This document shows positions 23,056-33,221 of a stretch of DNA of 64,000 bases, in pieces (the first letter of the stretch is position 1; each line of letters begins with the position of its first letter). This DNA comes from Epichloe hybrida. Lineage: Eukaryota; Ascomycota; Sordariomycetes; Hypocreales; Clavicipitaceae. The stretch covers positions 3,782,001-3,846,000 of the forward strand of contig JAFEKR010000002.1 of assembly GCA_019022495.1 (NCBI GenBank), read 5' to 3'. The notes beneath the pieces were generated by a model, which saw nothing but the letters and a program-made list of their open reading frames with translations, did not search any database and was not told the DNA's origin. The translations under genes were made by a program, and so were the position numbers.

Positions 23056-23247
23056 AGTGTCGTTTGAACGAGGGTGGTGTGGTGGGTTGTGCTTGTCGGT
23101 GCTGAGCTTGGAGTCAAGTCAAGCTGGACTCTGGAGTAGCTCCGAGAGAAGCTCTCCGCCTGAAATTTCTGGGCCCCTTCGCGCCAACAAGGCTGCTTCT
23201 GTAAACTGCTCACACGACAACAACAACAACAACGACAGCAACTCATC
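23056..23247. promoter_or_regulatory. compact bidirectional promoter (clpP / unknown mitochondrial protein)
   Basis: Only 192 bp separate the two start codons. A CAA-rich stretch (23214-23236) forms the leader just before the + strand ATG. Shared control of the two mitochondrial genes is inferred from the spacing. Confidence 0.6.
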
Positions 23248-24410
23248 ATGATGACAAGACTATTGATTCGGACTCGGCACTTCAGTTGTGCTGGCTCGGG
23301 ACCCTCGACTGGGAGATGCATCTCGTACAATAGGACTGCGCTCACTAGAGATGCGCTCCGGGCCCAGGTCGAAGCTGGTCTCGACGACGGCCAGGACAGC
23401 CACAAGATACGCGTTGATACCGAATCGAAGGAAGTAGTAACGGCTGCTGGCAATCTGCCAATCTCGCCATTATTTAATGTCGATTGGATGAAAGCACGGC
23501 GGCGACAGCGGAAAAGCGATGCGGGCAAACCCAGTGGAAGATTTAGGAGGAAGTTGGCGAATAATCCATATGGTAAGATGTCTAAAGTCTGTCTTCTGCG
23601 GAATGTAGGTCGTCGGATGGCAGTTCTGACGTTTGTGCAGCCCAAGCACTGGCAACTCCCATACGTCGATGTCCCAATACAAGTACATCATTACCTCGAT
23701 ATTTTCTACAGGATTTTGAACTGGTCAAGCACCCTTCAGAGGATACACTATGGTGGGCACCAGGACCATTGGCATTTGAGGGACTTCAACCCGAAAACAC
23801 ATCTTCCGTGTCATCGTCCAGAACCTCAACGGGCTCCCCACCACGAAAGACGAGTCCCATCACTGTCTATGCGTTGTCTCGAAAATCTGTCCATGACAAA
23901 ATAGGAGGTCCAAATAAGAAATATGCCGCATTACTGTCGGCCGTCCGCACCGGCATGGCAGTTGGTCCCAGTGCGCGGACTGCCGTCTGGCGCCACGATA
24001 TGGGCGATGTTCTTCTGAATATGATGCGGCGCCATGCAACTGATGCATTGATAGCGAAGTCGGCCGGTGAGGCACACCAGACTCATCCGGATATCCAGCC
24101 CTCCCAGTGGGAAGAAGTCGGACATGTCAAGCTTCGGGGTTGTGCACTGTGGCTACCCGGGAAAGACGAACCATCTACCCACATCGCCACTATGAATGTC
24201 GACAATGCGAAATATGGCCAGACGATTGCGGTACATGATTTAAATTGGCTTCTTGGGGAATCAGAGGTTCAAAGGCTAAAGAGTGAATCTAGAATGTTCA
24301 AGGACCATAATGTTTTGGTTCTACGCCAGGAGAAGAACACGCCGACAATGAGGTTGCATCTTCTTCTCTGGAGACTGCAAGGCTACCTGGCGCAGTCGTC
24401 AATTTCCTAA
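23248..24410 (+). CDS. conserved fungal protein, probably mitochondrial, function unknown
   Basis: Exons 23248-23572 and 23641-24410 (68-nt intron, donor GTAAGA, acceptor GCAG) give 364 residues. The N-terminus MMTRLLIRTRHFSCAGSG is rich in Arg, Ser and Thr and looks like a mitochondrial presequence. After the join the reading frame continues as NNPYAQALATPIRRCPNTST and LPRYFLQDFELVKHPS, with a TLWWAPGPLAFE box; such strongly patterned blocks suggest real conservation. A basic stretch (KARRRQRKSDAGKPSGRFRRK) lies before the intron. No catalytic motif or named domain is recognised. Head-to-head placement with clpP on a short shared promoter suggests a matrix role, perhaps in translation or protein quality control, but this is inference. 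Two adjacent ATGs start the frame. Confidence 0.78.
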
Positions 24411-25046
24411 GAGGAGATTTGTGTGAAGCGATGGGGGAAAAAGCATTGCCTCACAAACCACGTTTCCTTCTTGGGCATGAATGTAATACCACAACGTTAC
24501 ATATCAGCCATTGACAACTCCAACACCACCGGACAAAGCCATCATCACAACAACCTGCTCAGGTTCGGTTGTTTGTGCCCCATGTACATGGAAAATATAA
24601 GAGGACGTGTCCTTGCCTACCTCATTGCCTGTTGTGCCGCTAGACACAGTCATTACTTTGACGACTGCGTGCGCCAACTCCGCCCCTTGTAGCCCGAAGA
24701 CCAATGCGCCTCCTTGCACATCAACTTCGTGACCAGTACGAGTTTTGCAGCCACCACCTCCACGATCTCAGATGCCATCATCACGTTGACAAGAAAAACT
24801 ACACCGGCAGGGCGTCAAGACGCATGGAGGGATTGTGACTTAAAATAATGGAAGCTATGGGGCGGGATGCGACCTTGGGCCTGCGGAAACACTGTTCAAG
24901 TAATCCGTATTCCGTACGGTCCGTACTCCGTAGCGACCACAGAGAAGAGAGACCCCGCCCTTGTCCGTGTCGTACAAAGACCGTGCCCCCTCACCACCTG
25001 GTGAAACCCGTTTACATTCCTTCTCCCCTCATTACATTTTTTCAAG
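24411..25046. other. intergenic region upstream of DUF89 gene
   Basis: Holds no supported gene. A cluster of CCGTAC/TACTCCGTA motifs lies at 24904-24932, about 120-140 bp upstream of the next ATG, and is the densest copy of that motif in the window. Confidence 0.5.
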
Positions 25047-26737
25047 ATGGAATACGATACCAAGACTCGTATGAATGCTTCCCTCTGTCCCACAATTCCT
25101 CCTCGTTCTGGACGATTGACCTTGAACATTCAGCCAAGTCCGTCACTAGCGACCCCAAGTCGTTCGCCTACGACTCTGTGCGAAAACGCTGGCCGGTCAT
25201 CCTGGTAAGACGAGCGAGCGCCCGGCGCGCATCCGATGCTCAACAACCCTGCGATTCTGACCATACAGTGCACAGACTGGTGCTATCGACGACGTCCACC
25301 GCACTGTTGCCCAGACCGACGACGCCGAGAAGCAGGCTGAGGGAAAGAAGATTATCGAGCAGCTTGGTAACCTCAAATATGAAGTCTTGCACGACCGTGT
25401 TCTTACGTACGTTGCGACCGGAACCAATGATCCTTGCAATTGAACCGTTAGGCTAATCTATCACGCACAGTCCCATCGTCGACGATGGTTACCCCGAGGA
25501 GATCGCGCGCTACAACAAGGAAATTGAGGACCTGGGAAATCCGACATGGTTAAACGTTCCCTGGCTGTTCTCGGAATGCTACATGTACAGGTACGATCTT
25601 GTTCTTACGACATCCAGTCCGTGAATGCGGCATGGGACTGAGTTGGATTGCTACAGACGCATCAGCACTTTCTTCAGCTTGACCAAGCACTGGAAAAGCT
25701 ATGACATCTTCGCTCGCCAGAAGATGGACACCTTCCGAACCTCGCGCAATGCTATTGTTGAGTTGGCTGCCCGTTACAAGGACTTAGTCACCCAGCTTCG
25801 TGCCAACAAGGACGCCACTTACGACGAGGAGGCAGAGAAGCTTCTCTTCAGTGAGATGTTCGAGATTTGCCTCTGGGGCAACGCCACTGACCTGTCTCTT
25901 CTCACAAACCTGACATACGAGGACATCCAGAAGCTCCAGGGAAGCAAAGCTCGCAAGGCTGCAGAGAAGAACATTCTGGTCAACGACCTGCCCCTTGCTT
26001 ACGACACCCTCAAGAAGGCTCGCGACGAGGGCAAAAAGGAGCGCCGAGTGGACTTTGTCCTTGACAATTCCGGCTTCGAGCTCTACGTCGATCTAATTCT
26101 GGCTGGTTTCCTTCTCACATCTGACCTGGCTACCCAGGTTGTTCTTCGTCCCAAGTCCATCCCTTGGTTCGTCTCTGATGTTCTGCCTGCCGACTTCGGC
26201 CTTCTCCTTAACGCTCTGTCCCAGCCCAAGGCGTTCTTCGAGACCCCATCCGACGATGAGAAACTTCAAGACAAGACTCCTGCTCCTCTGACCGACCAAG
26301 AGACTGAGGAGCTTCTGTTCGTCTTCCAGGAGTTGGCCAACCTCCACGCTGAGGGTCAGTTGATCATGCGACCGAACCGTTACTGGACTGCTGGTGGCAG
26401 CTTCTGGCGCCTGCCCAGCGAGGCTCCCGAGCTGCACGAGGACATGAAGGGCGCCGAACTCACCATCTTCAAGGGTGACTTGAACTACCGCAAGCTCACC
26501 TGCGATGCCCACTGGGACCCCACCACCCCCTGGACCACTGCTCTCGGCCCCATGGGCCCTGGATCCGGCATCAACGTCCTCTCCCTGCGAACCTGCAAAG
26601 CTGATGTTGTCGTCGGCCTTCCCTCCGGAAAGGACGAGGAGCTCAAGGCCACTGAGGGTGGTGGTGGTGACTCCGGTGCCAGGCGATGGGCTTTCCACGG
26701 CAAGTGGGCCGTAGTCTGCCTGTCGAAAGGAAAATAA
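25047..26737 (+). CDS. ARMT1/DUF89-type metal-dependent phosphatase
   Basis: Five exons: 25047-25068, 25134-25204, 25276-25406, 25471-25590 and 25657-26737, with four introns of 64-71 nt, total 474 residues. The 22-nt first exon (MEYDTKT) is needed to reach PKSVTSDPKSFAYDSVRKRWPVIL in exon 2. NPTWLNVPWLFSECYMYRR and the DFVLDNSGFELYVDLILAGFLL block are diagnostic of DUF89; Asp-Asn of LDNSGFE binds the metal, and FKGDLNYRKL lies near the phosphate site. Yeast YMR027W and human ARMT1 are the nearest characterised relatives, damage-control phosphatases acting on sugar phosphates such as fructose-1-phosphate. Cytosolic; no signal sequence. All joins keep frame and every donor fits GTRNGT or GTAAGA. 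Confidence 0.93.
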
Positions 26738-27005
26738 ATAAAATGCACATGGATATACCCGAGACGTGATGGATTTCTTGTGGACTTTCTCTCTATTTCC
26801 TTTGTTCTTTCACAATAGACTATAGATTTGGAGATTGAAAACATCACGATAGACTCGAAGATGCAAAAATATTTAAGCCTCTCAAAAGCACACCTATTAA
26901 CCAACCCCCCACCCCCTTCCTCCCCTTCCCTCGGAGTCGAAGGCTGTTATTGTCAAGCACCTCGACCGAGTCCCGCCACACAACTTAGTCACTGGATGAA
27001 TAGCA

Positions 27006-27933
27006 TCATGCAGATTCGACGTTGGCCCCCCCATAGGAAGGAGGCTGCGAGTACGACGGCGGATCATCATACGACGGAGGACCGTTAGTTGGACTTCCGT
27101 ATGATGGAGGCAGCTCCTCAGTCGAGCTTGTAGCATCCTCACTGCTGGAAACCTTTGTGGTCGTCACAAAAGTAGTCGGAGCGGGGTTCGTCCGTGATTC
27201 CCGCCCACTCCTACTCGTACCAGTTGCATCGGCGCTTGACTGGTAGGAGATGGTCCCCGAAGAGTGCGTAGTGGGCGCGGGAAGGACCACCGTCGGAAAG
27301 CCGGGGCCAAAGAAGGTGGTGCTCGCCGCCGTCTTTGACGAGACCTCGGACGATGTACGGTTTCCGGTGGGCGCGGGGCCGGTGCCGGGGCCGGTGGTGT
27401 AGTTCCCGTGCGGCGCCGTTGACGAGCTGGAGTATCGGCCGGTGTGTGCACTCGAGGGGGCACGGGACGCGGGAGGCCCGCATGCGTCCCTTGTGGAAGA
27501 GTGCCCGTCCGTGGATGACTGACTTTGCGATGCCGTGGGGACGGGTAGTCCGGGGGAGGAGACCCGGGTCGCGGACGGGCCGTAGGTATTATCCTCGGAA
27601 GAGGGACGGGGATGATGCCCCGCGGCAGAGGAAGACCAGGACGTCGTCGGGAGAGATGGCTCCCGCGAGGACGAGGACGAGGACGAGTACGACTGCCTCG
27701 TGTCAGGAGTGGTGCTCGGCCCGGCGCAGATGCTGACGGTGGAATAGCACGACGCAGCGCATGCGGTCATCGTCACCGTGACGGTACGTTCTGTCGCGGC
27801 GACGAGAGTTGTTGCCCTGGACATGACGTGTTAGCAACAATGCGTACCCATACCGATTTCGGATTGTAGATGCGCAGAGGACGAACCCGAGCCCGCAGGC
27901 GAGAAACTTGGCCATTCTGTCCGTGAGAAGCAT
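27006..27933 (-). CDS. Ser/Thr/Pro-rich secreted or cell-wall protein
   Basis: Exons 27933-27854 and 27816-27006 give 296 residues. The start at 27933 (or the in-frame ATG at 27915) gives a signal peptide with core FLACGLGFVLCAS. The mature part has one small four-Cys block (CAASCYSTVSIC), then a long Ser/Thr-rich region likely to be O-mannosylated, and a Pro-Ser-Tyr tail with PPSYG and PPSYDDPPSY repeats. No C-terminal hydrophobic GPI segment is seen. The intron would be only 37 nt, below the usual fungal minimum, but has a good donor (GTATGG), branch site (GCTAAC) and acceptor (CCAG), and without it the leader and the long frame do not join. A TATA-like box lies about 130 bp upstream. Role unknown; likely surface coat. 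Confidence 0.62.
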
Positions 27934-28059
27934 TTTGATGATTTGAGCAAACAACGTGTATTCAAGTCTCGACAAGTTCCAATTTGCTGTGCCTACGAAT
28001 TTGAATTCGTTCGTACCTCAGGGGTGGGAGGGGGTGGGTTGTTGGTTGACGCCGGTGGT

Positions 28060-28067
28060 CTTTTTAT
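28060..28067 (-). promoter_or_regulatory. TATA-like element of the Ser/Thr-rich protein gene
   Basis: The minus strand reads AGTATAAAAA at about 130 bp before the ATG at 27933. Confidence 0.4.
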
Positions 28068-28180
28068 ACTTTGTTATGCGACCGAAACATGCTATCTGAC
28101 GCATTTTCCTCCCCTTTCTTTTTGTTTACGAGAAAATCTGCTCTTCCATCTTCGTGTTCGTGTACGAGATTGTCCTCATG

Positions 28181-28662
28181 TCTCTTCCCGTGCTCTTTTC
28201 GGCCCGCATCCAATGTCTGCTCTCTACCCCCGTCGTGTGATTGGGGAGCTTGCAGTCCCGATGAGACACACTGGAGGTATCGCCGGACCAAGTGCACGAT
28301 GGCGGAGGGGGAGTCGTACAAGTCCATATGCCGTGCCATGGCGCCGCCGATGCGCAAAACTAGTGGTTCGGCTGTGCGACGAACAGGTCTTCCATCTCGA
28401 TTAGCTGATGTGGACGGGCTGATGAGATGGGCATGAGTGCTGGGACTGAGGCGGTGGCATATGGCCCGTCCACGTGGGCACAGCGTTCCGTTTCCTTGAC
28501 TGGAATAACGTGGGAGCTGAATGTATTGGGGGCGCGGAAATTGGTCAGGAACATGGGGACACGGCCTCGGTAGCGAGCATACGATTCGTGTGACCCTGTT
28601 GCGTGGCTGGAGGAGCACCAGATGCTGGCTATGCTGAACGAGGGAAGAGGGAATTGTATCAC
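28181..28662 (-). pseudogene. frame-broken unknown ORF
   Basis: Minus-strand frame 28662-28360 shows strong third-position C/G bias and a natural-looking protein (FLTNFRAPNTFSSHVIP, then HQLIEMEDLFVAQPNH) that stops at a TAG near 28360. In the adjoining frame, the sequence just past that stop continues as VLRIGGAMARHMDLYDSPSA and HLVRRYLQC, again with coding bias. No GT-AG intron of workable size bridges the two, so a one-base frameshift (or sequence error) near 28360-28385 is the simplest reading. No family is recognised. The upstream start is unclear; an ATG near 28720 on the minus strand could open a first exon. Confidence 0.4.
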
Positions 28663-28848
28663 GGGAGTCTCATGGATACACCATCAAAAGCTCTGGTTTT
28701 GTCAAGTTGAGGAACCATGTCTTTTTGGGTTGGTTGGGGGGGCTCCCCCATCGCCATGTTCTAGGTAGCTTGCTGGGCCCTGGCTGTGCGGAGATGAGTT
28801 GCTCTCCTGCTCCCATCTTTTCTTCCGTCCCAAGTGAATTTGATCTGA

Positions 28849-29695
28849 TTACATAGAGGCCCTGAGAACCTTGAAGGCATCGTCACGCCCCCCCTGGAAT
28901 CGAGATTCCGCTGTCTTCCAGTTGATCACCTTCCAGATGCTGTCGATGTACGCCGCCTTGCCGTTCAGGTACTGCAGATCGCTCGCGTCAGCCAGTCCAC
29001 CTGTATTTAGTATAAAAAAAAAAATTAAAAAAAAAAAAAAAAAAAAAAAAGACAGAGAAGGATCTTCATGCTGGGTTGTGTGAGAGCCCATGGTTGTTTC
29101 ATACCTGCAAGTAATAAGCGTGCTCCCACATGTCCACTCCCAAAATGGGAACCTCACCGCCCACAACAGGATCTTGGTCTTTAGTCGTCACGATGCGCAG
29201 GGCACCGCCCTCCTTGACCAACCAGCCCCATCCGCTGCCCTGCAGTCCCAGAAGAGCCTTGGTAAAGGCAGCCTTGAAGTCGTCAAAGCTACCCCACGTC
29301 CTCGTCACGGCAGCCATCAAGGTTGCTGCGCTCTTCGGGTTGGCGTCCGCTGAGCTAGCCGGGGTCAGGTTCTCCCAGAAAAGAGAGTGGTTGATGTGGC
29401 CGCCGCCGTTGAACTTGATGGCGCTCTGCAGGGCAATCTGTCCTACAATGTCGCCGGATGCCGTTGCCTTCGCGTACGTCTCGAGAGCATTGTTGAGGTT
29501 GTTCACATACGTCTGGTGATGGACGCTGTGGTGCAGCTTCATGATTTGCGCCGAGATGCTCGGCTCCAATGCCTGTGGGAGGCCAAGTCAGTCAGTCGAG
29601 ACATTCGTTTCAGCTACCTTGATGGATGGGTGAGTCAAGATACGCACATCGTAGGCATAGGGCAGCTTGGGAAGGCTGTAGATTCCGGCAGACAT
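28849..29695 (-). CDS. sod2: manganese superoxide dismutase
   Basis: Exons 29695-29648, 29572-29105 and 28971-28849 give 212 residues. [20 protein letters not shown] opens the Fe/Mn-SOD N-domain; metal ligands are His30 in [10 protein letters not shown], His of [13 protein letters not shown], and Asp and His of [19 protein letters not shown] holds the usual active-site neighbourhood. The enzyme dismutates superoxide to peroxide and oxygen. There is no mitochondrial presequence: the fold starts within ten residues of Met1, so this is the short, probably cytosolic MnSOD type found in several filamentous fungi besides the mitochondrial form. The second intron (133 nt) holds a 37-bp A/T homopolymer on the way to its acceptor. 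The symbol is by family and the compartment is inferred. Confidence 0.93.
29014..29050. repeat. poly-A/T tract in SOD intron 2
   Basis: About 37 bp of A interrupted once by TT, on the + strand; T-rich in the sense strand of the SOD intron, upstream of its acceptor. Confidence 0.9.
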
Positions 29696-30254
29696 GGGTA
29701 GAACAGGGCGATGGAGAGTGAATAGAGATGGAAAGCTTTTGTGATGAGAGGGAGCTTCAGAGACGATGGGGGGGGTATTAAAAGAAGACGGTCGATCACA
29801 TCATGGGCGAGAGGAAGGACAGAAGAATGCCGGGAGTCTCGGGGCCTGGATGCGTCAGACCATAGCGTTGGCGGCCCAGACAAGTCATGAAGCAGACGCC
29901 TCTTGAAGAAGCGTTGCAATTTCGACGTGGCGCCCTGCCGCGATTGGGAGCATTTCCGCGCAAACTTGCTCAAGGCGATTGCCTCTTAGGGAAGATGAGC
30001 CAGCGGGAGCGGCGTTGTGATTGGCTGAAACATCAGGCCCACTACATGACGGCCGGCGCACCTGGATGGACCTGCACTCGGATCTGAGTGAGCGTGATTG
30101 AGCATGTCTCCAATGTGCTAGAAAGGAAACAGACGTCGTTTCATCATGCATCTTTTTTTGTGTATTTATACTCGAGAGTTTCTCACCCGCGTGGTTGAGT
30201 TGAGGCACTTGACGGGGTCCCAACTCATCCCATTCATTCAACCTCCCTCACGCA
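29696..30254. other. divergent intergenic region, SOD / small unknown gene
   Basis: Should hold the SOD promoter. No coding support. Confidence 0.45.
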
Positions 30255-30830
30255 ATGTGTGGACCAGAAGTCACTAGTCGACCTCGAGGAGGAGCGCTGG
30301 CCGCCCTCAGTGCCCCGAGAAACAATTCTCTGTGCCATCTTTCGCTCCAAGGCGACCTTGCATTTCACACTCCGGGACAGCCAGGTAGTGCTGAAGCCAC
30401 ACATGCGAGATTCACTCCGAGCGAACGGGGTGGTCTGACTCTCGGGGACGTCGACAGCCTGCGCGTGGTCATCCAGTATGTTCTCTGACACGGGAACCCA
30501 TCTCCATCATACACGACATCTCTCTGATGAGGTTACAGTTCAATAGGCGACATGACCAAAGCCGCGGACGATTGCGGTCTGTTCCGCCAGTTCACCATCG
30601 GCAACGCGGTCCCCTCGAGTAGCTATGTCGAGCTCCCTCTCGACTCGCCTCTCTCCCTCGAAGTCGGCAACGGCGGCATAATAGGGAGGAGGGTATCCAT
30701 CTCATTGACGATGGAGTCGGGTCCCGAGGTTTTGCTTGCGGAGGGAATCGTGGGATTCAATTTCCTGGAGCAGCGTCCTCCTCTCTGTGATCCGCGGCGA
30801 GATGAGGCCGGGGAAGCGAGTGCGAACTGA
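30255..30830 (+). CDS. small protein of unknown function
   Basis: Exons 30255-30475 and 30539-30830 (63-nt intron, donor GTATGT, acceptor TACAG) give 170 residues. The join turns two short frames into one continuous protein with VDSLRVVIHSIGDMTKAADDC across the junction, and codon third positions are G/C-rich in both exons, which supports a real gene. No signal peptide, membrane helix or known domain is seen. A VPSSSYVELPLDSPLSLEVG stretch looks like alternating beta-strand sequence. The exact 3' end is uncertain because the last 25 residues turn basic and acidic without pattern. Confidence 0.45.
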
Positions 30831-31365
30831 TCTTGATAATGACGACGCAAATTGCCGCATCGTAAGACGGCGACTAGATTTCGAGTACGAATACACCGTG
30901 ACTTCCGATGGACACACCGATTTTTTTTTTCCAGGTAGTATTCGCCGAGGACATCCACAAATGTTTGAGCAAGTTCGGTATTGGCTCTGAAAACCTACCA
31001 CTGGGTGGACAAAGTCTAACCCCTGATGCGAGATGAGAACAATTTGGCCAAGAGTTTTCCAAGCAATAACATGATGTTCATGCAGGTATCGATCCTCCGG
31101 CGACCGGTGATTTCATCCTTTCAAGTGATTTGTCCACAGTGATCTAGTTCGGCATGAAGCAAGAAGCCTCATGAAGAATTTGTGTAGAGTCTTGCTACTG
31201 GATTTGTGCGCCGAAATTGCTTGCCTATGCCTCCACTCTGCCATTCGTCAAATGGTCAGTCTTGAAATTCTACTGGCGAGCGTTCAGTATTTCACATCAA
31301 TGAGAGTGTGTACTATGTATGCCGTCGTGGCGGCCTGGTATAGCCCTGTTCATTATTGGTGGTGA
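30831..31365. other. convergent intergenic region
   Basis: Space between the unknown gene (+) and the APH-like gene (-). Nothing coding is supported. Confidence 0.45.
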
Positions 31366-32807
31366 CTACTGTTCATTCCCACCAGAAGACTTCTCCACAA
31401 GAGCCTTTAGGCGTCCATCGCTCTCATACCGCTTCAATGCTACCCCTTTCCATTCATCCCAGCCCTGCTCAACCCCAAAGACCTGAAGGATGGCATTTGC
31501 CAATGGCAACGCGTAGGCCCACTCGGGCTCGAGCCCCAAGCCCCAGAGGAATCTTCTCATCTTCTCATCTCTCATGTGGCTTGCCAATCTCGATCCTTTC
31601 TCACGCAAGGCATTGCTCAATGCAACGTCTTTTGAACTAAGCGAGACATTCCCATCGCAAAGAGCTCTCATGTCAGCGGATACGAGTGATAGGGCAAACG
31701 CCTCTCGTCGCGGAACGACACGCGCCATCTGCCAGTCGATGATGCCGGTAATGTTGAGGTCTTCGTCAACCATCAGGTGATCACCCTTATCGTCAACGTG
31801 CTTCAGAAAGAACTTGTCCTCGGAATCGGACAACTGAGACACATTGTCTTGGAGGAAGCGATATACCAAATAGGCTTCGACGGCGAATTGGGGATAGAGC
31901 TGGCCGTCCGCAATCAACGCCAGGTACTGCTCGGCCCAGGCCGTATAGTAGGCCGCCGAAGTCTCGAATGGCCCGTATGGGTCAAGACAGACGAATCTGT
32001 CGCTGGCTGTAGCAGAGACCGATGGCAGGTCGTCGGGAGATTCGACATACAGAGAACCCGCTTTGGCAAATGGATGCTTCTCCAACTCGGCAAAGATGTC
32101 GGCGAGACCCTTCCAAACCTTGGTGGCGTCTCCTTGACCATCCCACGGCTTGCCTGACAACTCCTCCATGAGGAGAAAACAGGCCCCGACACCGTGGTCG
32201 GTACCTTGAGACGGGATACCGAATGAGAAAGCCCGTGGTGCCGGTACTGCGGTAGTCTCCAGAAACTTCAGTGTTGCATACTCGCTGCGGACCAGGTACT
32301 CTGCGAGGGAGACAGGTAGACCGACGGCAAAGCCCGTGACCCGCGGCAGTCGCAAGAGCCACGACGGAGATCCATCACCGAAGCGGATGCGGGCGTGGTA
32401 GTTGGCACATCCCGTAAGAGCGCCCGGCCCGACAACCTTGGAAGGGTATTCGATGGCACAAGGTTTGCCGTGATTCAGGCCGGAGGCGAGTTTGCAAACT
32501 GCCGCCTCATTGATCTGGGCGCGAAGGCGGCTGTTTTCAGCGGCAATGAGCGCGTTGTAGGCTGCATCATCCAAATCCTGAATATAGCAAGGCCGCCCGC
32601 AGTCAGCATTTCATTGGCACTTGCAGTGGTATGGATTGTTGTAGGTATGGGCGAATCTTATCTTACGCCGATGTTGCACTTGTGATATTCCCGAGACATG
32701 TGAACTCCGCAGAAGTATCTGCTGCACATATCGCACCCGGCTCCAACGGCGCGCGCACTCGGTCTCCCGCACTCGGACACCGAGCATTCAAAGAACCTGT
32801 GCGGCAT
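31366..32807 (-). CDS. zinc-finger plus aminoglycoside-phosphotransferase-like kinase protein
   Basis: Exons 32807-32667 and 32577-31366 (intron 89 nt, donor GTAAGA, acceptor TTCAG) give 450 residues. The first exon encodes a compact Cys/His module (FECSVSECGRP, CDMCSRYFCGVHM, EYHKC) similar to an AN1-type zinc finger. The second exon encodes a divergent APH/choline-kinase fold: FGDGSPSWLLRLPR (lysine-loop region), a long linker, then FLKHVDDKGDHLMVDEDLN and ITGIIDWQMARVVP, where the GIIDW Asp would bind Mg-ATP. The usual H-G-D-x-H catalytic loop is altered to DDKGDHLMV. These proteins are numerous in Hypocreales and their substrates are unknown; antibiotic resistance should not be assumed. 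ATG 32807 is the first in-frame ATG; a TTG lies further up. Confidence 0.85.
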
Positions 32808-32903
32808 TGTATGATTCTGTGTTGGGGAACGGTAAACCAATGCTAGGAACTGGACATGAGGCTATTCCGGAAGCTTATGTAATAAACTTGTAGCCAACAC
32901 GGA

Positions 32904-33050
32904 GTAATCTCCTTGGACTCGGCCCACCTTGTGGAGTCACGTTAACTAGGGGTCTATATGTATCCAATTAGATAAAAGTAAACTAGAGATACATACAGAC
33001 CCCTAGTTAACGTGACTCCACAAGGTGGGCCGAGTCCAAGGAGATATTAC
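32904..33050. mobile_element. hairpin MITE-like element (147 bp)
   Basis: Two arms of about 60 bp, 32904-32964 and 32988-33050, are inverted copies of each other with one two-base gap near the outer end and one mismatch near the inner end, separated by about 23 bp. The outer ends read GTAAT and ATTAC. There is no coding capacity, so it fits a miniature inverted-repeat element or a fold-back relic, lying between the APH-like gene start and the kinase gene. Confidence 0.8.
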
Positions 33051-33221
33051 AGGGGGTCGACCGGAACGTGACTGATCAGTGATGGATGACTGATGGCGGC
33101 ATGGCATGCCCTGATTGGCCTGCAGCCAGTACCAGGTCCACCTCCGTTTGTTAATATTCTCACTCGCAAAAACCGCAGCCACTTTTGGGAGAAATCTGGC
33201 TGTGGCTCTCGAGAAAAGTTC

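Noticed and set aside
31366..32807. Reading the APH-like protein as an antibiotic-resistance gene
   Set aside because: The catalytic loop differs from true aminoglycoside kinases and the family is widespread in fungi with unknown substrates.
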